From the NCBI GenBank assembly GCA_030609975.1, contig JAUWSR010000006.1:1-27677 (forward strand): a stretch of 27,677 nt of DNA, read 5' to 3'. Origin of the DNA: Acidobacteriota bacterium. Its GTDB lineage: Bacteria > Acidobacteriota > Aminicenantia > Aminicenantales > Aminicenantaceae. The notes beneath the pieces were generated by a model, which ran no database searches, was not told the DNA's origin, and saw nothing but the letters and a program-made list of their open reading frames with translations. The position numbers and the translations under genes were made by a program. This document shows, piece by piece, positions 21,506 through 27,677 of the stretch. Position 1 is the first letter of the stretch. Each line of letters opens with the position of its first letter.

Positions 21506-23425
21506 TCAGCGTTCAAACCGGCCTAAGATCTCGGAGTTGATCCTCAGAAAAAGCCCATAGTTGGGCTCCACTTTTTTTTCCTCACGCAGTTTGGAGTAGA
21601 AAGAGGCGAAGACCTGGTTCCTTTTTGTATCTAGAAAAGTCTGCCTCTCCGTTTCTTTAGTCTCTTCAAATTCTTCCCGGGTGACCTCTTTACGGTCAAG
21701 AACACGCATGAGGATATAACCTTGGTCGTACTTGATAGGGTCGGAGAACTGATTGAGGGGTTGTCCAAAGGAAAAATCGTCGACCTCAGCGTTTTCGCCG
21801 ATCACGCCCAGGTATTGGCCCCTTTTGTGTTCCTCAGCGGTTTTATACTCCAAGTCATATTTTTCCCCCAGCTGATCCAGTGGCAGCCGAGTGGATTCCT
21901 GCTTCAGACTTGCCGCTTTTTCGAGAGATAGTGCTGTGCGGCGTTCTTGATCATAATCGGTCCGGACATCCTCTTGGGCTTCATCAAAAGCGGCTGGGCG
22001 GGTGGGATCGATCTGCTCGAGAACTGCTAGGCCCACGCCTTTATAGGTATATATGGGAGTAGAGATGCTGTCCAGTTCCAAACTGAAAAGGGCACGACTG
22101 AGAGAACCTGAGGGATCTATATCCTCAATAGCGTCTCCCTCTTTCAGCAGGTCGGTATTCTGAGTTTGATATCCCATTTTCTGTGCAGCCAGGATTAAGC
22201 CGTCTTCTTTTTCGGCTGCCTTCTCCAGCTCGGAGATTTTTTCATCTGCCAGTTCTTGGGATTTTCTATCTAGTACGATGGTTTGAACCCGATCTTGGAC
22301 TTCTTCCAAAGATCTTTGGATTTCGGATTCTTTCTCTGTCACCTTTAAAAGCGCCGCGCCCTCTGCCAGTTCCACGATGCTTGAGATTTCATCCACGGAT
22401 AGATCGGCGATAATGTCCTGTTCCTGCTGAGACAGTTGGCGCCATTCAAACAATCCCCAATCGCCATTGTCGGCGGCTTTGTTATCTTGGGATCGCTCTT
22501 TAGCCAGTAAGCCGAAGTCTTCTCCCTGCTGGATCCGATCCAAGAGGAGCTTAACATCGGACAGCACCAGGTCCCTGTCCTGGCCTTCAAAGGGGAGATA
22601 GATCCGACTCACACGTGTTGTTGGCGGCTCTTTGAATTGATCTCGGTTTTCTTCATAGTAGTCCTTGATCTCGGATTCCGAGGGTTGGATTTCCGTCTTG
22701 AGTTCTTCCGTGTTAAAAAAGACGTATTTCCCTCGTCTCTTCTCGGGGATCTGATAGTCAGCCTGGTGCTCCTGGAAATAAACCCGCAACTTCTCAATTG
22801 GAGATTCTTCTGCAATCTCCATTTTTTCATCCGGGATGATGAGGTATTCCAGCTTTGTGCTTTCGTTGGTGTTTTTATAATTTTCCCACAGTTCTTCTGG
22901 AGACACGGTAATGCCTGAGGTCAAGACCTTTACGGTTTTCTCAACCACGATGTCCTGAGCCATCATCGTTTCGTATTGGGAGACCGACATCCGGTTCCAA
23001 CTCAGGATCTTTTGGTACTCCTCGAAACCGACAAACTGGCCCTCCCGTTGAAACACCGTCTTGATCCTTTCTCCGATCTCCTCATCAGTCGCGTGGATAC
23101 GCATATCCCGGGCGACTTGTAGGAGGAGATGGCGCTGAATGATCTGTTCCAGCACCTGCTGAGGGATATTGAGCTGTTGGATGAAATTCTGGTCGAGCTC
23201 ATTGAACTGTTGTCGGAGGTTTTCGATCTGCTGCTGAAGTCCCTGGACATAGAGGTCCGCGGAGACCTTCTCTTTTCCGATGGTGACTATGGTGTTGGAA
23301 TCGCGGCCTTCTCCCAAGCGGCCGGCTCCTCCCCAAACAGCGAAGATCGAGACCAAAAATGCAATGATGACGATCCAGAGTGTGGGCGCCAATTGTTTCA
23401 AATTCTTGCGCATAGCTTTTAACAT
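21506..23425 (-). CDS. ppiD: PpiD/SurA-like periplasmic peptidyl-prolyl isomerase
   Basis: A 639-residue membrane-anchored folding factor, close in size to E. coli PpiD (about 620). Order: a short basic N-terminus (LKAMRKNLKQ), one transmembrane helix (about 15-32), a SurA-N-type chaperone region (about 45-195), then a parvulin (PpiC) domain at about 265-365 with TRVSRIYLP, AKERSQDNKAADNGDWGLF and the expected hydrophobic end VELAEGAALLKV. A long helical C-terminal half follows and seems to contain a degenerate second parvulin-like section. It would help outer-membrane and secreted proteins leaving the Sec channel. The frame extends to 23470, but those 15 codons are translated from a dispersed repeat (RRCAPRNDR); the ATG at 23425 with AGGTAG upstream is the start. 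Confidence 0.88.
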   Translation of the reverse strand: MLKAMRKNLKQLAPTLWIVIIAFLVSIFAVWGGAGRLGEGRDSNTIVTIGKEKVSADLYVQGLQQQIENLRQQFNELDQNFIQQLNIPQQVLEQIIQRHLLLQVARDMRIHATDEEIGERIKTVFQREGQFVGFEEYQKILSWNRMSVSQYETMMAQDIVVEKTVKVLTSGITVSPEELWENYKNTNESTKLEYLIIPDEKMEIAEESPIEKLRVYFQEHQADYQIPEKRRGKYVFFNTEELKTEIQPSESEIKDYYEENRDQFKEPPTTRVSRIYLPFEGQDRDLVLSDVKLLLDRIQQGEDFGLLAKERSQDNKAADNGDWGLFEWRQLSQQEQDIIADLSVDEISSIVELAEGAALLKVTEKESEIQRSLEEVQDRVQTIVLDRKSQELADEKISELEKAAEKEDGLILAAQKMGYQTQNTDLLKEGDAIEDIDPSGSLSRALFSLELDSISTPIYTYKGVGLAVLEQIDPTRPAAFDEAQEDVRTDYDQERRTALSLEKAASLKQESTRLPLDQLGEKYDLEYKTAEEHKRGQYLGVIGENAEVDDFSFGQPLNQFSDPIKYDQGYILMRVLDRKEVTREEFEETKETERQTFLDTKRNQVFASFYSKLREEKKVEPNYGLFLRINSEILGRFER

Positions 23426-23440
23426 CGTTCTACCTTTCCT

Positions 23441-23524
23441 GTCATTGCGAGGAGCGCAGCGACGAAGCAACCTCGATGTGTTTCGCTCAAACCTTGGGTT
23501 TGTTTCGCTTCGCTCGCAATGATG
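23441..23524. repeat. Dispersed palindromic repeat, copy 3
   Basis: TCATTGCGAGGAGCGCAGCGACGAAGCAA-type sequence on the left (from 23442) pairs with CGCTTCGCTCGCAATGA (23507-23523). A small internal CAAACC-TTG-GGTTTG hairpin is at the top. It shares GCGAGGAGCG and GCAACCTC with copies 1 and 2. It occupies the spacer between the ppiD-like and acyl-CoA dehydrogenase genes and creates a spurious 15-codon extension of the former. Confidence 0.75.
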
Positions 23525-23538
23525 CTCTTATCTATATT

Positions 23539-24681
23539 TCATTCTTTCAACAAAGATCTAGCAATTACGATTCTCTGTATCTCCGATGTGCCTTCGTAGA
23601 TGGAAAGAACTCGGGCGTCTCGGTATAGCTGTTCGATCACGAATTCTTTGGAATATCCATAGCCTCCGTGGATCTGGAGGGCCAAGTAAGCGATCTTGTT
23701 GGCTGCCTCCGATGCATAGAGTTTCGCCATGGCGGATTGTCGGCTGAATGCTTGTTCTTGGTCGTATGTGCAGGCCGCTCGGTAGGTCAAGAGGCGGGAC
23801 GCTTCCGTCCAAGTGGCGATATCCGCCAGCATGAACTGAATAGCTTGGAAATCTGCAACAGACTGACCGAAGGCCTCTCTTTGTTGGGCATATTTGACGG
23901 CTTCGTCCAAGGCTCTTTGCGCCAGGCCAACCGACTGGGCGGCAATGCCGATACGGGAACAATCCAGGCAGTGGAGAGCAATGGAGGTCCCTTTTCCTTC
24001 CTCTCCCAAAAGGGCTGTGGCCGGGACTCTACAGTCCTCTAAAACGACTTCCGCGGTTAAAGAGGCATGCAGTCCCATTTTCTCTTCGATCTTGGAGACT
24101 CGAAATCCCGCCGTATCCTTGTCCACTACAAAAGCGGACATCTTTTTTTTCCCGGAGTCGAGTTCAGTCATGGCAAAGATCACAAAAGCCCCTGCCTCGG
24201 TTCCGTTGGAGACCCAGGCCTTGGTGCCGTTCAAGATATAGCTGTCGCCCTTTCGTACAGCCTGGGTTTGCAGGCGCGTCACATCGGAGCCCGCACCCGG
24301 TTCCGTCAAGCTGAATGCACCTAGGATCTCGCCCTGTGCGGCTCTGGGAAGATATTTATGCTTCAATTCCTCAGAGCCATAGTGGTTGATGGCGTAACAA
24401 AACAAAGAGCAGTGGACAGAGAGTATCACAGCAAGTGAGGGCAAGCCTCGGCCGATTTCCTCCAGCGTGATCATCAAAGACAGATAATCGGTCTTGTTTC
24501 CCTGGTACTCCATGGGAATTGTCATGCCCAGGATGCCAAGATCTGCCAGCTTCCGGATCAGCTCCTTGGGAAATTCATGCTTTTCCTCTAAAGTTCGGGC
24601 CGCTGGGATGATTTCATTCTGTGTGAAACTCTGCATCATTTCTTTAAGCAGAGTTTGTTCCTCATTCAATTCAAAATTCAT
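23539..24681 (-). CDS. Acyl-CoA dehydrogenase
   Basis: A 380-residue FAD-dependent acyl-CoA dehydrogenase of normal short/medium-chain length; it introduces an alpha-beta double bond into an acyl-CoA and passes electrons to ETF. Motifs: the N-terminal helical domain, then FSLTEPGAGSDVTRLQTQA (FAD/substrate-binding signature 1), NGTKAWVSNGTEAGAFVIFA, and the C-terminal QIHGGYGYSKEFVIEQLYRDARVLSIYEGTSEIQR. This last motif includes the catalytic Glu of YEGTSEIQ, the butyryl/short-chain-type position. The ATG has GGAGGG upstream and follows the HIT gene with a 1-nt gap. It is placed downstream of HIT, HU and rpsA, a linkage without obvious functional logic. Exact chain-length specificity cannot be read here. 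Confidence 0.95.
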   Translation of the reverse strand: MNFELNEEQTLLKEMMQSFTQNEIIPAARTLEEKHEFPKELIRKLADLGILGMTIPMEYQGNKTDYLSLMITLEEIGRGLPSLAVILSVHCSLFCYAINHYGSEELKHKYLPRAAQGEILGAFSLTEPGAGSDVTRLQTQAVRKGDSYILNGTKAWVSNGTEAGAFVIFAMTELDSGKKKMSAFVVDKDTAGFRVSKIEEKMGLHASLTAEVVLEDCRVPATALLGEEGKGTSIALHCLDCSRIGIAAQSVGLAQRALDEAVKYAQQREAFGQSVADFQAIQFMLADIATWTEASRLLTYRAACTYDQEQAFSRQSAMAKLYASEAANKIAYLALQIHGGYGYSKEFVIEQLYRDARVLSIYEGTSEIQRIVIARSLLKE

Positions 24682-24682
24682 A

Positions 24683-25186
24683 TCATATCCCTCCGCCGAC
24701 TTTTGCTTCTTGAAAAAGAGGAAGGAGTTGAGTGTAGGTTTGGTCGAGCGTCTCGATCACAACTTTGGTATTTCCCACTAAAGGCATGAAATTGGAATCC
24801 CCGGTCCACCTGGGGATAACGTGGGTGTGATAGTGATGAATGACCCCTGCCCCCGCGCTTTGGCCCAGGTTCATGCCGGTATTAAATCCATGCGGTTGAT
24901 AATGTTTCTTCAGGAGCGAAAGGCTCAGCTTGAGCAGGTCGTTCAGCTCATCCGTAGATGCTTTGGTCGCTTTTTCGATGGAATCCAAATGGGCCAGGGG
25001 TGCGATTATCAAGTGCCCTGGAGTGTAGGGAAATTTGTTAAGGAGGATGAAGTTATGTTCCGCCCGGGTGAGGATAAAGGCTTGAGCTGGATCTTCGGTC
25101 TTCAAAGCATTGCAGAAAACACAGCCTTTTGTTTGAAAGGCATTTTTGACGTATTCTGCTCTCCAAGGAGAGGAGATATATTCCAT
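24683..25186 (-). CDS. HIT-family nucleotide hydrolase/phosphorylase
   Basis: A 167-residue HIT (histidine triad) protein. The opening SSPWRAEYV and the CVFC pair (Cys22, Cys25) resemble the Ap4A phosphorylase-like branch typified by Mycobacterium Rv2613c. Next come NKFPYTPGHLIIAP and the triad HHYHTHVIPRW with His118, His120 and His122, the middle one nucleophilic. Members cleave or phosphorolyse dinucleoside polyphosphates or AMP-linked substrates. It lies 9 nt after the HU gene and 1 nt before the acyl-CoA dehydrogenase gene. Confidence 0.93.
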   Translation of the reverse strand: MEYISSPWRAEYVKNAFQTKGCVFCNALKTEDPAQAFILTRAEHNFILLNKFPYTPGHLIIAPLAHLDSIEKATKASTDELNDLLKLSLSLLKKHYQPHGFNTGMNLGQSAGAGVIHHYHTHVIPRWTGDSNFMPLVGNTKVVIETLDQTYTQLLPLFQEAKVGGGI

Positions 25187-25195
25187 AGCCGGCTT

Positions 25196-25471
25196 TTACT
25201 GATTGATCAGATTCTTTAGGAGTTTGCTGGGTTTGAAATACAGCACTTTTTTGGCTGGAACCTCGACCGGTTCGCCCGTCCGTGGATTCCGTCCCGCCCG
25301 TCCGCCCCGATCCCTGAATCGAAAACTTCCAAATCCTCTGAGTTCGATCTCTTCTCCTCTTTGAAGTGCTGCTTTGATGGTTTGGAAAAAAATGTTGACG
25401 CCAGCTTCTGCTTCCTGCTTGGAAATGTTCATTTCCTCCGATATTTTGTTTATTAAATCAGCTTTTATCAT
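25196..25471 (-). CDS. HU/IHF-family DNA-binding protein
   Basis: A 91-residue nucleoid protein: KADLINKISEEMNISKQEAE helices, then IELRGFGSFRFRDRGGRAGRNPRTGE with the DNA-intercalating arm tip (RNPRTGE) and a C-terminal FKPSKLLKNL helix. The GRAGRNPRTGEPVEVPAKKV arm is closer to IHF-beta than to standard HU, but subunit type cannot be decided. The frame is open to 25525, but the upstream residues are a Lys/Arg run translated from the rpsA 3' end, and the ATG at 25471 has AAGGAG at good spacing. It overlaps the rpsA end by 14 nt. An rpsA-ihfB order is also seen in Proteobacteria. Confidence 0.94.
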   Translation of the reverse strand: MIKADLINKISEEMNISKQEAEAGVNIFFQTIKAALQRGEEIELRGFGSFRFRDRGGRAGRNPRTGEPVEVPAKKVLYFKPSKLLKNLINQ

Positions 25472-27227
25472 CTTTCTTCTCCTTTTCTTTCTCCTTTTTC
25501 TGGGGTTTTTTCTTTGGGACTTCAATAATCTTGAGTTGATCTTTCATAAGATCTCCCAGAGTAATCCGGTCATCCTGATCCTGCATGTATTTTTGATATT
25601 CCCTCTTTTGCATGTCCAATTGCGCCTGTTTGAAGCTGAGAGAGATCTTTTTATCAGATTGATTGAGCCGGATGATTTTAGCGGACCTCTCTTCTCCTAT
25701 GGAGAAAAACTCAGCGGGATTATCGATCTTTTTTTCATCCAATTCAGATAGAAAAACCACGCCCTCGATCCCCGGTAAAATCTCTACAAAAACACCGAAG
25801 CTCGCCAGACGTACGATCTTGACTGTGACCAGATCGCCCGTTTTGGTCCGGACAAAGAAATCTTCCCAGATATCCCCATCCAACTGTTTGATTCCAAGCG
25901 AGAATTTCTGTTTGTTAATATCAATATTTAGGATGACGGCCTCTATCTCGTCTCCCACTTTTACCACATCTGAGGGGTGTTTGATTTTCTTCCAACTCAT
26001 GTCTGAGATATGTATGAGCCCTTCGACATCCTTCGCGACTTCTATAAAGGCCCCGAAATCGGTGACGCTCGTGATCTTGCCTGTAACCCGAGAGCCGGGA
26101 CTGAACTTTTCGCGGATGATTTCCAAGGGATGGGGGGATGCCTGTTTGAGGCCCAGTGAGATGCGTTTTGTCCCCGGGTTGAGGTCGAGGATAGTGACGG
26201 TGACCTCTTCGCCCACGGAAAGGAGCTTCTTGGGGTGGACCATCTTACGGGACCAGGAGAGGTCGGATATATGCACTAAACCCTCGACTCCCTCTTCAAT
26301 CTCCACGAAGGCCCCAAAATCGGTCAAACTTACGATCTTGCCTATGATTTTCTGGCCCACGTTATAGCGGATATCCAGATTTTCCCAGGGATCGGGAGTC
26401 AATTGCTTATAGCCAAGAGAGATCTTTTCCTCTTTTTCATCAAAATCCAGCACCATGACTTCGACTTCCTGGCCGTTCTGCAGCAGTTCGGATGGGTGAT
26501 GGATCTTTCCCCAGGACATATCTGAAATATGCAGCAAGCCCTCGATACCTCCCAGGTCAATAAAAGCCCCGAAGTTTGTCAGGGATTTGACCTTACCCTT
26601 GAATGTCTTTCCCTTGTCCAACTGGGCAAAAACCTGTTTTTTTCTCTTTTCTTTTTCATCTTGAAGAAGGAGCTTGCGCGAGACTACGGCATTTTCTGTC
26701 CTTCTGTCGAATTTGAGGACCTTGAATTTGAAGCGCTTTCCCACTAACTGCGTGGGGTCTTTGATCATCTTGACGTCGGCATGAGACTCGGGAAGAAAGG
26801 TGTTGATCCCCACATTGACGGTATAGCCGTTTTTAACCTTGTCCACGATCTTGCCGATGATCCAATTGTTGTGTTGAAAAGCCATATCCAGGTTGTCAAG
26901 AGCTTTTATGGCGTTGGCTCTCCTTTTAGAGAGGATTAAATATCCCTCCTTGGGGTGGCTTTTTTCCAGGATGGCTTCGACTTCGTCTCCCGATTTCAAG
27001 GATTTCAATTCCTGCGGATCCAAAAAATCTTCATTTGGGATAATTCCCTCTGACTTGGAGCCTATGTCGACCAGCACGTGGCCGGAAGTCAGTTTAATGA
27101 CTGTCCCTTTGACAAGCGTCCCCGGAGTCAGTTCGTTGGCATTGAACTGGTATTTGTCAAGCAGATCGGCGTAGTCTTCAGAACTTATATCTTCGTCATC
27201 TTTAAGTTTTTTGTTTAGCTCTGACAT
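25458..27227 (-). CDS. rpsA: 30S ribosomal protein S1, six S1 domains
   Basis: A 589-residue protein with six OB-fold S1 domains, as in Gram-negative S1. They are at about 33-105, 115-187, 205-276, 290-362, 377-448 and 463-534. Domains 3-5 are the best conserved (NFGAFIDL, HISDMSWGKIHHPSELL; DFGAFVEI, HISDLSW; DFGAFIEV, HISDMSWKKIKHPSD). S1 brings mRNA to the 30S subunit, mainly those with structured or weak leaders. The acidic/basic tail ends in a KKEKEKEKKDDKS-type run after the last domain. ATG 27227 has AAGGAAAG upstream. Confidence 0.97.
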   Translation of the reverse strand: MSELNKKLKDDEDISSEDYADLLDKYQFNANELTPGTLVKGTVIKLTSGHVLVDIGSKSEGIIPNEDFLDPQELKSLKSGDEVEAILEKSHPKEGYLILSKRRANAIKALDNLDMAFQHNNWIIGKIVDKVKNGYTVNVGINTFLPESHADVKMIKDPTQLVGKRFKFKVLKFDRRTENAVVSRKLLLQDEKEKRKKQVFAQLDKGKTFKGKVKSLTNFGAFIDLGGIEGLLHISDMSWGKIHHPSELLQNGQEVEVMVLDFDEKEEKISLGYKQLTPDPWENLDIRYNVGQKIIGKIVSLTDFGAFVEIEEGVEGLVHISDLSWSRKMVHPKKLLSVGEEVTVTILDLNPGTKRISLGLKQASPHPLEIIREKFSPGSRVTGKITSVTDFGAFIEVAKDVEGLIHISDMSWKKIKHPSDVVKVGDEIEAVILNIDINKQKFSLGIKQLDGDIWEDFFVRTKTGDLVTVKIVRLASFGVFVEILPGIEGVVFLSELDEKKIDNPAEFFSIGEERSAKIIRLNQSDKKISLSFKQAQLDMQKREYQKYMQDQDDRITLGDLMKDQLKIIEVPKKKPQKKEKEKEKKDDKS

Positions 27228-27677
27228 TGAACTTTCCTTTCGAATTGATATTGGCTTTTGAATATAGATTCAGTTTTTCGCGATTACAATCTCCAACCTG
27301 GGTCACTAGAATAAAAACTCGTGAATGATCCAGATCCTAAAAGAGTAATCCGATAGTCTATACAAGTGAGGTTTCTTTGTCAATCCTAAATATAGGTAAA
27401 ATCTTAACTTAGCTTGCCCAAAGGGTAAAAAATATTGATCATAAATTAAAGCACATTTTAACCGAATCGATCAGAATGATATTTCCTGGACTCAAATTAA
27501 CATCGTAATATTGCTATGATTGCAGGCATTATCAATATGATTAAGTCAGGTTAGCCTGAACTATTCATAAATTTGACCGACACCGAGATATATATTCATT
27601 ATAATCAACCTATTACTCAATTCATCTTGCAGCATTGTGATTGAAACATTTTCCAAAACTTTTTCTAAGAATAAGTC
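27228..27677. other. AT-rich non-coding region upstream of rpsA
   Basis: No credible gene is present in these 450 nt on either strand; the sequence is much richer in A and T than the genes around it. It holds the rpsA promoter (27355-27383), two copies of the spacer motif (27318-27333 and 27555-27571) and a TAAAAAATATTGAT (27426-27439) that resembles the arm of the long inverted repeat at 17469. Confidence 0.7.
27355..27383 (-). promoter_or_regulatory. Sigma70 promoter of rpsA
   Basis: On the minus strand a perfect TTGACA (27378-27383) is followed by a 17-nt spacer and TAGACT (27355-27360; 4 of 6). The predicted mRNA has a leader of about 120 nt before the rpsA ATG, long enough for structure-based feedback, which is known for rpsA in enterobacteria but not shown here. 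Confidence 0.6.

Noticed and set aside
25472..25525. Lys/Arg-rich N-terminal extension of the HU/IHF protein
   Set aside because: It is a frame-shifted reading of the rpsA 3' end; the ATG at 25471 has AAGGAG and fits the family boundary.
27573..27605. TTGACC and TATAAT on the plus strand as a promoter
   Set aside because: The spacer is 21 nt, too long for sigma70, and no plus-strand gene is visible before the window ends.

Overview
The window looks like a core chromosomal segment of a moderate-GC, diderm (Gram-negative-type) bacterium. Envelope genes support this: a lipoprotein, a periplasmic adaptor and a PpiD/SurA-like chaperone. DUF4388, YIP1, long TPR proteins and an NtrC-type activator together suggest Acidobacteriota/Aminicenantes-like or deltaproteobacterial relatives. 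That placement is inference; no rRNA or marker tree is available here.

Layout. (1) Bases 1-6186, minus strand: one tightly packed run of eight genes with gaps of 3 nt or less or overlaps: HlyD/MacA-type adaptor, ABC ATPase, YIP1 membrane protein, DUF4388 protein, a 28-residue membrane microprotein, miaA, hflX, and a truncated lipoprotein. The adaptor-ATPase-YIP1 set resembles Bacillus YknX-YknY-YknW, but no FtsX-type permease is present. (2) 6427-7768, plus: an inositol monophosphatase-family gene overlapping a secreted LecA(PA-IL)-like lectin gene. (3) 7740-9575, minus: accB-accC, the first steps of fatty-acid synthesis. (4) 9724-16308, plus: ffh, then after a repeat-containing spacer and a good sigma70 promoter, rpsP-khpA-rimM-trmD-rplS-rnhB-TPR protein. 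rimM is split by a frameshift at a run of nine T. (5) 16408-17955, plus: a sigma54 activator lacking a receiver domain and a small CPGC protein, separated by a long inverted repeat and a dispersed repeat. (6) 17952-20590, minus: iadA-nhaC. (7) 20741-21499, plus: a divergent PlsC-like acyltransferase. (8) 21506-27227, minus: rpsA-HU-HIT-acyl-CoA dehydrogenase, then a PpiD-like chaperone after a repeat. (9) 27228-27677: AT-rich non-coding DNA with the rpsA promoter.

Most genes are housekeeping: translation, protein export, tRNA modification, ribosome maturation and lipid synthesis. I see no phage, transposase, CRISPR, toxin-antitoxin or defence system. The unusual content lies in the permease-less ABC operon, the microprotein, the rimM frameshift, the lectin, the divergent acyltransferase, and several families of non-coding inverted repeats in the spacers. 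Several start sites were moved from the longest open frame to an internal ATG with a clear Shine-Dalgarno; these are stated per gene.
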